From Acetobacteraceae bacterium (GTDB lineage Bacteria > Pseudomonadota > Alphaproteobacteria > Acetobacterales > Acetobacteraceae), in NCBI GenBank assembly GCA_020848935.1, contig JADLHF010000253.1:1-34051 (forward strand): 34,051 nt of DNA. Direction: 5' to 3'. The position numbers and the translations under genes were made by a program. The notes under the pieces are model-generated. The model made no database searches. It was not told the DNA's origin and saw nothing but the letters and a program-made list of their open reading frames with translations. Of the stretch, positions 1-7,732 are shown one piece after another; the stretch's first letter is position 1, and the number at the start of each line of letters is the position of its first letter.

Positions 1-994
1 CGTGGCGCACGGCGTCGGCGATCCGGATGGCGTCGGGGATGTAGAGTTTCTCCAGCGCCGGGGCGAACGGCACCGGGGTGTGCGGCGCGGTCACCCGGCG
101 GATCGGCGCCTTCAGCGCACCGAACGCCTTCTCGGCCACCAGGGCGGCGATGTCGGTGGCCATGTTGCAGCGGGGCGTGGCCTCATCGACGACCACCAGG
201 CGGCCGGTGCGCTCGACACTCTCCAGAATGGTATCCTCGTCGAGCGGCGAGGTGGTGCGGGGGTCGATGATCTCGCACTCGATGCCTTCGGCCGCCAGCG
301 TGGTTGCGGCATCCCCGGCGTAATGGACCATGCGGGCGAGGGCCACGATGGTGACGTGCTCGCCGTCGCGCACGATGTTGGCCTCGCCGAACGGGATCGT
401 ATAGGCCTCGTCCGGCACCTCGCATTTGAGGTCGTAGATCAGCTTGTGCTCGCAGAAGATCACCGGATCGTCGTCGCGGATGGCCTGGATCAGCAGGCCC
501 TTGGCATCGTAGGCGTTGGAGGGCACCACCACCTTCAGGCCGGGCACCGAGGTGAAGATGCCGTAGGGGCTTTGCGAGTGCTGTGCTGCCGCACTCCGCC
601 CGGCGCCGACCATGGTGCGAATGACGAGCGGCGTGCGCGCCTTGCCGCCGAACATGTAGCGGAACTTGGCGGCCTGGTTGTAGATCTGGTCGAAGCAGAC
701 GCCGAAGAAGTCGGAGAACATCAGCTCCGCCACCGGCCGCAGCCCGGACAGCGCGGCACCGGCCGCAGCACCCATGATGGCGGATTCGCTGATCGGCGTG
801 TCGATCACGCGCGCCTCGCCGAACTCCCCGATGAGGCCGCGGGTGATGCCCATCACCCCGCCCGCCGCGTCGCGCCCGCCCTGGGTGCCGGCGCCGCCCG
901 AGATATCCTCGCCGATGACGATGACGCGGGGATCGCGGTGCATTTCATGCACGAGGGCTTCGTGCAGTGCCTGGCGGATGGTTTTGACGGTCAT
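1..994 (-). CDS. acoB: Acetoin/pyruvate dehydrogenase E1 component, beta subunit (3' end cut by window edge)
   Basis: Read from ATG at 994-992, the frame stays open for 331 codons to the window edge and begins MTVKTIRQALHEA. It has the transketolase-like E1 beta pattern: IGED near residue 28, an ISESAIMGAAAG segment, and a C-terminal transketolase domain with a DPRTTSPLD stretch. With the alpha subunit it forms the ThDP-dependent E1 that decarboxylates or cleaves a 2-oxo acid or acetoin and passes the acyl group to a lipoyl E2. The start overlaps the alpha stop (ATGA), so translation is probably coupled. Family length is about 325-340 residues, so only the last few codons should be missing. 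An E2 gene would be expected beyond the left edge. Acetoin versus pyruvate/branched-chain substrate rests mainly on the alpha subunit. Confidence 0.88.
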   Translation of the reverse strand, partial: MTVKTIRQALHEALVHEMHRDPRVIVIGEDISGGAGTQGGRDAAGGVMGITRGLIGEFGEARVIDTPISESAIMGAAAGAALSGLRPVAELMFSDFFGVCFDQIYNQAAKFRYMFGGKARTPLVIRTMVGAGRSAAAQHSQSPYGIFTSVPGLKVVVPSNAYDAKGLLIQAIRDDDPVIFCEHKLIYDLKCEVPDEAYTIPFGEANIVRDGEHVTIVALARMVHYAGDAATTLAAEGIECEIIDPRTTSPLDEDTILESVERTGRLVVVDEATPRCNMATDIAALVAEKAFGALKAPIRRVTAPHTPVPFAPALEKLYIPDAIRIADAVRH

Positions 995-1974
995 GGCGCG
1001 GCTTCCGGATACGACACATATACGTCGCTGAACAGCGCCGCGGCCGCGGGCGGCGGCGCGTCCTTCGCGGCGGCAACGGCGGCCTCGATCACGGCCGCGA
1101 CCTGCACATCGATGGCATCGAGCTCGCTGGTTTCCAGCAGGGCCGCCTCGCCGACACGGCGGCGGAAATGCTGAAGGCAGTCGCGCTCCTCGCGCAGGCG
1201 CTTGACCTCGTCCTTGCCGCGATAGAGCTGGGCGTCGCCGGAATGATGGCCGTAGAAGCGGCAGGTATCGACCTCGATCGCACTCGGCCCGCCGCCGTTG
1301 CGGGCCCGCTCCACGGCCTCCTGCGCGGCGGCGTGGACGGCGAAGAAGTCGTCGCCATCGACCTTTACCGCCGGCATCCCGAAGCCCGCCGCACGCCCGG
1401 CGATGTCGCCGCTGCCGACGGCATAGGCGGCCGCGGTGTATTCGCCGTAGCCGTTGTTCTCGAACGCGAAGATCGCCGGCAATTTGAGCACGACGGCCAT
1501 GTTCATGGCCTCGAACGTCGTGCCCTGGTTCGATGCGCCATCGCCGAGGAAGGCGACCGCCACATTGCCGGTGCCGAGCGTCTTGGCCGCCAGCGCGGCA
1601 CCCACCACCAGCGGCGGGCCGCCGCCGACGATGCCGTTGGCGCCCAGCATGCCGCGATCGAGATCGGCGATGTGCATCGAGCCGCCCTTGCCGCCGCACA
1701 GTCCGGTGCCGCGGGCAAACAGCTCGGCCATCATCGCGCTGACGTCGCATCCCTTGGCAAGGCTATGGCCATGGCCGCGATGGGTGCTGGAGATGCGGTC
1801 ATCGGCGCCGAGATGCGCGCAAATCCCGACGGCGGATGCTTCCTGGCCGGCGTACAGGTGCACGAAGCCGGGGATGTTCCCCTTGGAGAATTCCTCCTGC
1901 ACCCGCTCCTCGAAGCGGCGGATCGTGACCATGTCACGATAGGCCTTGAGCAGCGCGTCGCGGTTCAATTGCAT
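991..1974 (-). CDS. acoA: Acetoin/pyruvate dehydrogenase E1 component, alpha subunit
   Basis: This 327-residue protein has the ThDP/Mg-binding signature of E1 alpha: GDG at residues 144-146 and NN at 173-174. It also has the THRGHGH block (64-70) and the GKGGSMHIAD segment (95-104). The N-terminal GFVHLYAGQEA and the LGANGIVGGGPP run resemble AcoA acetoin dehydrogenases more than housekeeping PdhA, and the short length fits. The ATG at 1974 has a strong ribosome-binding site (GGGAGGG, about 6 nt upstream). The gene ends in a 4-nt overlap with the beta subunit. Its upstream region (1975-2443) carries small inverted repeats. Acetoin as substrate is inferred from similarity; pyruvate or a branched 2-oxo acid is possible. 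Confidence 0.88.
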   Translation of the reverse strand: MQLNRDALLKAYRDMVTIRRFEERVQEEFSKGNIPGFVHLYAGQEASAVGICAHLGADDRISSTHRGHGHSLAKGCDVSAMMAELFARGTGLCGGKGGSMHIADLDRGMLGANGIVGGGPPLVVGAALAAKTLGTGNVAVAFLGDGASNQGTTFEAMNMAVVLKLPAIFAFENNGYGEYTAAAYAVGSGDIAGRAAGFGMPAVKVDGDDFFAVHAAAQEAVERARNGGGPSAIEVDTCRFYGHHSGDAQLYRGKDEVKRLREERDCLQHFRRRVGEAALLETSELDAIDVQVAAVIEAAVAAAKDAPPPAAAALFSDVYVSYPEAAP

Positions 1975-2443
1975 GGCACCCTCCCGCGGCCGCCCCGCCC
2001 CGTCCCGTCGCGCACGAACCGCTTGATAAAGGCTGCAGGAAAAGGAAGGCCATGCAATTGATCTGCATCAAACGATGCCGGTGCGGGGGGTTGCCCGCCG
2101 GTGTTCGGGCGCGCCGGCGGATGGATTTCCTGCCTGACCGCCGCGACCATGGCTGAGAGGACGCGGGCTGAACCGGCCAAGCTGCATGATGAGCACCCGC
2201 ACCGGATGACCGCCGGGAAGGCGCAATTGCGGGAGGACGCGGCCGAGATCCCCGGCTCCGCGCCCCGGCCGCCGCCGAGCCCAAGGCTCACTTCGCCCCA
2301 GGCCCCGACACATCGCCGGATGAAGGGCGGGGCGCGTGACCCGAGCCGCGCGGCGCCGCAGCATCGGGACAGCGTGCGCATCGACCGCCAGGCCACCCGC
2401 CGGTCGGAAGCGAAACGCCGGGGCGAGAAGGCGGGCCGCCTTA
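1975..2443. other. Gene-free stretch between E1 alpha and the PepSY gene
   Basis: I see no convincing gene here. The open frames on both strands are Arg/Ala/Pro/Gly-rich and look like products of high GC content. The part nearest the E1 alpha start holds the inverted repeats listed separately at 2052-2078, so it probably contains the dehydrogenase promoter. The rest may include the 3' region of the PepSY gene, but no clear terminator hairpin followed by a T-tract is visible. Confidence 0.5.
2052..2078. promoter_or_regulatory. Two overlapping small inverted repeats upstream of the E1 operon
   Basis: ATGCA (2052-2056) is repeated inverted as TGCAT (2064-2068) with a 7-nt gap. GCATC (2065-2069) pairs with GATGC (2074-2078) across AAAC. 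They lie about 80-100 nt before the E1 alpha ATG, where an operator or activator site would be expected. The regulator is not in the window. These short repeats could be chance. Confidence 0.25.
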
Positions 2444-2719
2444 TCAATCGTATTCGATTTCGATCTTCATGGGGCGGAGGGTCGCCGGATCAAAGGTGCC
2501 CTCATAGCGATCGCCTTTGTCATTCCTGGCATGAACCCGATAGCATCCGTCCTTGGTCCTGATCCGCGTCACGCGCCAGCCCTCGGCCTCGACCTGCTGT
2601 TGCAGCGCGGAGCGTGGTTTCCAGTCGGCCAGCGGCACGTTGCAGCGCTGGTCCGCCAGGGCGGGTGCGGCACCGAAGGCGCCGATGAGCAGCCAGGTTG
2701 CGAGCGGTAGAAGTTTCAT
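2444..2719 (-). CDS. Small exported PepSY-domain protein
   Basis: The ATG at 2719 gives 91 residues, with an AGGA about 10 nt upstream. Residues 1-22 form a Sec signal peptide (MKLLPLATWLLIGAFGAAPALA) that leaves a mature domain of about 69 residues. The mature part shows the PepSY pattern: a C-x-VP-x-ADW start, a GWRVTRIRTKDGCYRVHA strand region with a second Cys, and an FDPATL-type end. The two cysteines could form a disulfide. Such proteins are often encoded beside two-component systems and are thought to be periplasmic modulators; their biochemical role is not established. It is divergent from the response regulator and shares its control region, with a copy of the GTTCAGC-N5-GTCAG box 50 nt before its start. 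An upstream in-frame ATG at 2764 would overlap that box and is unlikely. Confidence 0.8.
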   Translation of the reverse strand: MKLLPLATWLLIGAFGAAPALADQRCNVPLADWKPRSALQQQVEAEGWRVTRIRTKDGCYRVHARNDKGDRYEGTFDPATLRPMKIEIEYD

Positions 2720-2768
2720 GATGCGGCATCCTGTCGGTTGGGCGACGATGGGACAATGCCACAACGAC

Positions 2769-2813
2769 CTGACAGCAAGCTGAACGCGGCGCCGATGTTC
2801 AGCTTGTCGTCAG
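2769..2813. promoter_or_regulatory. Paired response-regulator boxes in the PepSY/regulator divergent promoter
   Basis: Two 17-nt arms form an inverted repeat matching at 15 of 17 positions. The left arm at 2769-2785 reads CTGACAGCAAGCTGAAC and the right arm at 2797-2813 reads GTTCAGCTTGTCGTCAG, separated by 11 nt. Each arm read outward is GTTCAGC-N5-GTCAG, in which TCAG recurs every 11 bp, the spacing typical of OmpR/PhoB-type regulators. The arms point toward the PepSY gene (minus) and the regulator gene (plus). Each is followed after 10 nt by a -10-like hexamer: CATTGT at 2758-2753 and TATCCG at 2824-2829. Binding by the adjacent regulator is inferred. Confidence 0.6.
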
Positions 2814-2860
2814 CATGGCGGAGTATCCGCGACGGCGAGGCTGGCTGGGGGCGGCGTTTC

Positions 2861-3568
2861 ATGCGCGTTCTGTTGATCGAAGATGACCCGATCCTGGGGG
2901 CGGCGGTGCGCGACCAGATCGCGGCGGACGGGCATACCGTCGATTGGGCAACCCGCCTGGACCTGGCGCGCGACTGCGTGGCCACCGTGACCTACGGGCT
3001 GGTGCTGCTGGACCTGATGCTGCCGGACGGGCGGGGCCTCGACTTCCTGAAGGCCCGGCGCGCGGCGCGGGATTCAACGCCGGTGATCATCCTGACGGCG
3101 CGCGACCAGATATCGGACCGGATTGCCGGGCTCAACGCCGGGGCGGACGACTACCTTGTCAAGCCGTTCGACCTCGCCGAGCTGTCGGCCCGCATCGGCG
3201 CGGTGGCGCGGCGCTATGCCGGCAGCCCGAACCCGCTGGTCGAGATCGGCGACCTCGCCATCGACATGGCCACGCGCATGATCCACCGTGGCGGGGTGCC
3301 GGTTGCGCTGACCGCGCGCGAGTGGGTGGTGTTCGAGGCCTTCCTGCAGCGCCCCGGCGCCCTGCTGTCCAAGGCGCAGATCGAGGAATGGCTTTACTCC
3401 TTCGACGCCGAGGTCGAGAGCAACACCATCGAGGTCTATATTGGCCGCATCCGCCGCAAACTCGGCCATGACATCATCGAGACCGTGCGCGGCATGGGGT
3501 ATCGTCTGGGCCGGAAGCTGCGCGAGGGCAGGGCAGCCGATCAGCCGCGGAACGCGAATCCGCCATGA
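2861..3568 (+). CDS. OmpR/PhoB-family response regulator
   Basis: This 235-residue regulator has a receiver domain (about 1-115) with the acidic pair E7/D8-D9, phospho-acceptor D51, T79 and K101. A winged-helix DNA-binding domain follows (about 125-220), with SNTIEVYIGRIRRKLG and the GMGYRLG end typical of QseB/PmrA/TctD-like members. I chose ATG at 2861 because MRVLLIEDD is the normal receiver start. The longer frame from TTG at 2738 would run through the paired operator. Its 3' end overlaps the kinase start (ATGA). It probably autoregulates and controls the PepSY and DUF2271 genes through the 17-bp boxes. Confidence 0.92.
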   Translation: MRVLLIEDDPILGAAVRDQIAADGHTVDWATRLDLARDCVATVTYGLVLLDLMLPDGRGLDFLKARRAARDSTPVIILTARDQISDRIAGLNAGADDYLVKPFDLAELSARIGAVARRYAGSPNPLVEIGDLAIDMATRMIHRGGVPVALTAREWVVFEAFLQRPGALLSKAQIEEWLYSFDAEVESNTIEVYIGRIRRKLGHDIIETVRGMGYRLGRKLREGRAADQPRNANPP

Positions 3569-4926
3569 GGACCGGCCGCGCGCGGCGACACAGCCTGCAG
3601 CGTCGCCTGGGGCTGGGCCTGGCCGCCGGGGTGACCGCGCTCTGGGTTGCGGGCGCCGTGGCAGCGGGGCTGATCCTGCGCGGCGAGATCGATGCGTTGT
3701 TCGACAGCGCATTGCAGGAGGTCGCCCAGCGCATCCTGCCGCTCGCCTATAGCGAGGTGCTGAGCAGCGATCCCGTGGTTGACGGCGAAAGCCTCGGCGA
3801 TCGGCTGCCGGCGGTGCTGCCGCATGCGGAGTCCATCACCTATATCGTGCGCGATGGCAGCGCGCGCGTGCTGCTGCGGTCGCACGACGCCGATCCATCC
3901 GCCTTCCCGGCGACGCTGCAGCCGGGCTTCCATGATACGCCGAGCCTTCGCCTGTACACCGAAGGCGCCGTGCAGGGCACGCTGTTCGTCACCGCGGCCG
4001 AGCCGAAACAGCACCGGCGCACGGTCACGCTGGAGGCGGCTGGCATGCTGCTCTGGCCGCTGGCGCTGATGCTGCCGCTCAGCCAGCTGGGGGTATGGGC
4101 GCTGGCCCGCTACACCCTGCGGCCGGTGCGCGCTTTGCAGGGCGAGATCGAGGCGCGCGGTCACGGCAATCTTTCGCCGGTCGGCACGGTGGGGTTGCCC
4201 GCCGAGTTCAATCCGGTTGCCGACGCGGTCAACAGGCTGATCGCGCGGCTGCACCGCGCCCTGGCGGCCGAGCGGGGTTTCACCGCGAGCAGCGCGCACG
4301 AATTGCGCACACCGGTTGCCGCGGCCCTGGCCCAGACCCAGCGCCTGGTGGCCGAACTGCCCGACGGGCCGTTGCGGGCACGCGCGCGCTCGGTCGAGAC
4401 GGCCTTGCGCCAGCTGTCGCGGCTGTCGGAGAAACTGCTCCAACTCGCCAAGGCCGAGGGCGGATCGTTGCTGGCCGAAACGCCCCAGGATCTCGCGCAG
4501 GTGCTGCGGCTGGTGGTCGACGACCTGCGCCATGACCGAGCCGGTGCCGTCGATCTGGAAATCGCGCTTCCGTCGCGCGGGCAGTTCCTCTCGTCGATGG
4601 ATGCGGATGCCTTTGCGATCCTGGCACGCAATTTGATCGAGAATGCCCTGAAGCACGGCGCCCCGGACCGGCCGGTGGCGGTCACGCTGACCGATGGCGG
4701 GCTGCTGGGGGTGACGAATGACGGCCCGGTCGTCGCGCCGGAGACACTGGCCCGCCTCAGGCGGCCATTCGAGCGTGGCGTGACGGCGGCCACCGGCTCG
4801 GGCCTGGGCCTGGCCATCGCCGAGGCGATCGCCGCCGGCACGGGCACGGAGCTGGAACTGCGCTCGCCGGCCCCGGGCCGGAGCTGCGGGTTCGAGGCGC
4901 GGGTGCAATTGCCCGCCGGCAACTGA
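3565..4926 (+). CDS. QseC/TctE-like sensor histidine kinase
   Basis: This 453-residue membrane kinase has TM1 at about 15-38, a periplasmic sensor region (about 39-155) of the short two-component sensor type, and TM2 at about 158-180. A linker leads to the dimerisation helix with H245 in SSAHELRTPVAA. The catalytic domain has an N-box (NLIENALKHG) and a G-box (GSGLGLAIAEAIAAG). It starts inside the regulator stop codon, so the pair is co-translated. The input signal cannot be read from the sequence. By position it should phosphorylate the preceding regulator and control the PepSY/DUF2271/ApbE redox genes. Metal or redox stress is a plausible signal but only a guess. Confidence 0.9.
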   Translation: MRTGRARRHSLQRRLGLGLAAGVTALWVAGAVAAGLILRGEIDALFDSALQEVAQRILPLAYSEVLSSDPVVDGESLGDRLPAVLPHAESITYIVRDGSARVLLRSHDADPSAFPATLQPGFHDTPSLRLYTEGAVQGTLFVTAAEPKQHRRTVTLEAAGMLLWPLALMLPLSQLGVWALARYTLRPVRALQGEIEARGHGNLSPVGTVGLPAEFNPVADAVNRLIARLHRALAAERGFTASSAHELRTPVAAALAQTQRLVAELPDGPLRARARSVETALRQLSRLSEKLLQLAKAEGGSLLAETPQDLAQVLRLVVDDLRHDRAGAVDLEIALPSRGQFLSSMDADAFAILARNLIENALKHGAPDRPVAVTLTDGGLLGVTNDGPVVAPETLARLRRPFERGVTAATGSGLGLAIAEAIAAGTGTELELRSPAPGRSCGFEARVQLPAGN

Positions 4927-4942
4927 GTGGACTCGCCCGGCG

Positions 4943-4959
4943 GTTCAGCGCAGTGTCAG
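4943..4959 (+). promoter_or_regulatory. Third response-regulator box, upstream of the DUF2271 gene
   Basis: GTTCAGCGCAGTGTCAG matches the paired boxes at 2769-2813 as GTTCAGC-N5-GTCAG, again with TCAG repeated at 11 bp. It ends 50 nt before the DUF2271 ATG and is followed after 10 nt by CATCTC (4970-4975), the same geometry as at the PepSY and regulator promoters. This suggests the DUF2271-reductase-apbE genes have their own regulated promoter inside the locus. Confidence 0.5.
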
Positions 4960-5008
4960 CCTGGGCGTGCATCTCTGCGGCATCACCACGCGATGCAGGA
5001 GAGACACC

Positions 5009-5494
5009 ATGAACAAGATCGCCGCCACGCTCGGCCTGGCCACCACCCTGGCGGTTCCGGCACTGGCGCTCGCCCCCAAGGCGGAGGCGCGGACCGTCAC
5101 GCTGACCACGCAGCTTCGGCCGTATGACGGCGATGGGGCCTATCTGGCCATCTACCTGACCGACGCACGGGGGAAATTCCATTCCACCCTGCGCGTTGCC
5201 GGGTCGAAGGCCAAGTACTACAAGCACCTGCGCGACTGGGCGCGCGGCCGCACCGCGGAGGCGGGGCGGATCGACGGCATCACCGGCGCCAGCGTGGGAA
5301 GCGGCCAGTCGCTGCGCGCCAGCGTCGAGATTGCCGATGCGCTGATCGATGCCGGCTACCAGATCCGGATCGACACCGCCGTCGAGGACGGGCGCGACAA
5401 TCCGTCCGAGGTGGTCGTGCCGCTCACCGCCGCCGCTTCGGGCAAGCCTGTCGCCGGGCGCGGCTATGTCGCCGCGTTCCGGTTCGACATGTGA
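5009..5494 (+). CDS. Exported DUF2271-family protein with a predicted covalent FMN site
   Basis: The ATG at 5009 has a good ribosome-binding site (AGGAG, 7 nt upstream) and gives 161 residues. Residues 1-27 are a Sec-type signal peptide ending AEA, so the mature protein should be periplasmic. The body fits DUF2271 (predicted periplasmic proteins), with a YLAIYLTD strand and a YYKHLRDW segment. D89-G-I-T-G-A-S95 matches the D-x2-(S/T)-G-A-(S/T) motif that ApbE enzymes flavinylate in NqrC/RnfG-type proteins, with S95 as the expected FMN acceptor. An apbE gene ends the same gene string, which supports this. Likely role: periplasmic flavin electron carrier fed by the downstream reductase. The family name is recalled from sequence features, not from a search. 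Confidence 0.78.
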   Translation: MNKIAATLGLATTLAVPALALAPKAEARTVTLTTQLRPYDGDGAYLAIYLTDARGKFHSTLRVAGSKAKYYKHLRDWARGRTAEAGRIDGITGASVGSGQSLRASVEIADALIDAGYQIRIDTAVEDGRDNPSEVVVPLTAAASGKPVAGRGYVAAFRFDM

Positions 5495-5515
5495 TCGTGC
5501 GGCAGGACAGATCCG

Positions 5516-7732
5516 ATGATACGCCGCCTGCATTCGCTGCCGGGCCTGTTCGCCGCGGTGCTGATCGCAACCCTGGCCTTGACCGGCGCCTTCCTGGCGT
5601 TCGACTCGGTGCAGGAGCGCGCCGGCGCCACGGTGCCGCCATCCGGACAGGTCAGCGTCGCCGCCATCGCGGCGGCGGTCCAGGCCCGCTATCCCGAGGT
5701 GGAACGGCTCGTCAGGACCGCGTCGGGGTCGGTCATCGCCTATTACTTCGAGGCCGACCGGCCGGGCGCCGTTCTGGTCGATCCGCTGACCGGCGGGCCG
5801 ATTGCCCCGCATGAGCCGTCGAACCTGGCGCGGACCATCACCAACCTGCACCGGTCGTTCCTGGCCGGCGATGCCGGGCGGGCGGCGGCCGGGTTGGGGG
5901 CATTGGCCATGCTCGCGCTATGCGTTTCCGGGGCCGTTCTGCTTGCCGGGCACCTTGGCGGCTGGAAGGCGCTGCTGCGCCCGAGCCGGGGGACGATGGC
6001 GCAGCGGCTGCACTGCGAACTGGGGCGGGCGGCATTTGCCGGGTTGACGCTCTCCGCGCTGACCGGGGTCTACATGTCACTGGCCACATTCGGCATCGTG
6101 CCGGATGGCGACTCCGATCGACCTGCGCCAGCCCTGGAATCCAGCGCGGGGGTTCGGGTGCCGGTTGCCGAACTGGCGGCACTGCGGGCGGTTGACCTGA
6201 ACGATCTGCGCGAACTCGCCTTTCCCGCCATCACCGACCCGGGCGACACCTATGCGCTGACCACCGCGCAGGGCGCCGGCGAGATCGATGCCGCCACCGG
6301 GCAGCTGCTCGGCTTCACACCGCATGGCCTGGCGCGCCGGTTCTACGAGACGATCTATCTTCTGCACACGGGCCAGGGCGCCTGGCCGCTTGCGCTGCTG
6401 CTGGGCGCGTCCGCGCTGGCCGCGCCGGTGCTGGCCGGCGCCGGGGCGCTGCTGTGGTGGCGCCGCCGGGGTGCCCAGCCGAGGATCGCCGGCAACGTGG
6501 CGCCGCAGACGGCCGACACGATCATCCTGGTCGGCAGCGAGGGCAACAGCACCTGGAGCTTTGCCGCCACGCTGCACGCGGCACTGACAGCGGCGGGCCA
6601 TCGGGTCCATGCCGCGCCGATGAATGCCCTGGCGGCGGAGTACGGCGGGGCGGAACGCGTGCTGATCCTCGCGGCAACATATGGCGATGGCGATGCGCCG
6701 GCTTCGGCAAAGCTGTTCGCCCGGCGTCTGGCGGCGTCGAAGATGCGCCTTCCCGTCGCGGTGCTCGGCTTCGGGGACCGCGGTTTTCCGCGGTTCTGCC
6801 AGTTCGCCGAAGAGGTCTCCGCCATGCTGTCTGCCAGGGGCTGGCCGATGCTGATCGCGCCCGTGCTGATCGACCGGCAATCCGTGCAGGATTTCGCGCA
6901 GTGGGGCCAGGCGCTCGGCGCCGCGATCGGCACGAAGCTGGACCTGGTCCATGTCGCCGCGCGCCCGAAGACGGTCCGCTTGGTCCTGGCCGACCGCGTG
7001 GACTATGGCGCCGAGACGCAGGCGCCGACGGCGATACTGCGCTTCGTGCCGCCCCCGGTGGATCCGCTATCGGGGGTCTGGCGCCGCTGGCGCACGCCGC
7101 GGTTGCCGCGCTTCGTGGCCGGCGATCTCGTTGGCATCCTGGCGCCCGGCGCCGAAATGCCGCGGTTCTACTCGCTCGCCTCCGCCACGATGGATGGGGT
7201 GCTGGAGATCTGCGTCCGCAAGCAGCCCGGCGGCGTGTGCTCGGGCTTCCTGCATGCGTTGCAACCGGGGGATGCGATCGCGGCGTTCATCCGGCCCAAC
7301 CCGCGCTTTCGCCCCGCCGCCGGCAAGGCACCCTTGATCCTGATCGGCGCGGGTGCGGGGATTGCGCCCCTGGCCGGCTTCATCCGCCACAACCGGGCGC
7401 GGCGCCCGGTGCATCTCTATTGGGGCGGCCGCCATCCGGCGTCCGACTTTCTCTACGAGGCGGAGCTCAACGGGTTCATGGCCGACAAGCGCCTGGCCCA
7501 TCTGGCCACGGCATTCTCCCGCGCCCCCGGCGGCAGCCATGTGCAGGGTCGGCTGGCCTTGGATGCGGCGGAACTGCGCAGCCTCATCCAACGCGGCGCG
7601 CAGGTGATGGTGTGCGGCGGGCGCGACATGGCGGCCGGCGTGGCGCGGACGATCGACTCCCTGATCCGGCCATTGGGCTTCGATCTCCGCACCTTGAGGA
7701 TGGAGGGCCGCTATCTTGAAGATGTCTACTGA
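5516..7732 (+). CDS. PepSY-TM / flavodoxin / ferredoxin-NADP reductase-type fusion (transmembrane flavo-oxidoreductase)
   Basis: This 738-residue fusion begins with a PepSY-associated membrane module (about 1-320). It has four likely TM helices (about 8-30, 120-143, 170-193, 290-313) and histidines H112, H166 and H284 beside or between them, which are candidate haem ligands. A flavodoxin-like domain follows (about 333-475; GSEGNST from G340, then ATYGDGDAPASA), then a CysJ/P450-reductase-type FAD domain (RFYSLAS from R550) and an NAD(P)-binding domain (GAGAGIAPLAGF from G611). The order implies electron flow from NAD(P)H via FAD and FMN to the membrane module and on to a periplasmic acceptor, plausibly the DUF2271 protein encoded 21 nt upstream. 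The direction of flow and the haem content are inferred. The gene overlaps the apbE start. Confidence 0.85.
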   Translation: MIRRLHSLPGLFAAVLIATLALTGAFLAFDSVQERAGATVPPSGQVSVAAIAAAVQARYPEVERLVRTASGSVIAYYFEADRPGAVLVDPLTGGPIAPHEPSNLARTITNLHRSFLAGDAGRAAAGLGALAMLALCVSGAVLLAGHLGGWKALLRPSRGTMAQRLHCELGRAAFAGLTLSALTGVYMSLATFGIVPDGDSDRPAPALESSAGVRVPVAELAALRAVDLNDLRELAFPAITDPGDTYALTTAQGAGEIDAATGQLLGFTPHGLARRFYETIYLLHTGQGAWPLALLLGASALAAPVLAGAGALLWWRRRGAQPRIAGNVAPQTADTIILVGSEGNSTWSFAATLHAALTAAGHRVHAAPMNALAAEYGGAERVLILAATYGDGDAPASAKLFARRLAASKMRLPVAVLGFGDRGFPRFCQFAEEVSAMLSARGWPMLIAPVLIDRQSVQDFAQWGQALGAAIGTKLDLVHVAARPKTVRLVLADRVDYGAETQAPTAILRFVPPPVDPLSGVWRRWRTPRLPRFVAGDLVGILAPGAEMPRFYSLASATMDGVLEICVRKQPGGVCSGFLHALQPGDAIAAFIRPNPRFRPAAGKAPLILIGAGAGIAPLAGFIRHNRARRPVHLYWGGRHPASDFLYEAELNGFMADKRLAHLATAFSRAPGGSHVQGRLALDAAELRSLIQRGAQVMVCGGRDMAAGVARTIDSLIRPLGFDLRTLRMEGRYLEDVY

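Noticed and set aside
2-1174. A 390-codon plus-strand frame at the left edge
   Set aside because: It is antisense to the E1 beta and alpha genes, which carry clear family motifs.
2063-2082. A sigma-54-like promoter upstream of E1 alpha (GGCAT...GATGC on the minus strand)
   Set aside because: The GG to GC spacing is 11 instead of 10 nt and the -12 element lacks TTGC.
1965-2447. A 160-codon minus-strand frame upstream of E1 alpha
   Set aside because: Arg/Ser/Pro-rich, no family resemblance, and it runs through the likely promoter.
2738-2860. An extended TTG start for the response regulator
   Set aside because: It would translate through the paired regulatory boxes and add 41 residues before a normal receiver-domain start.
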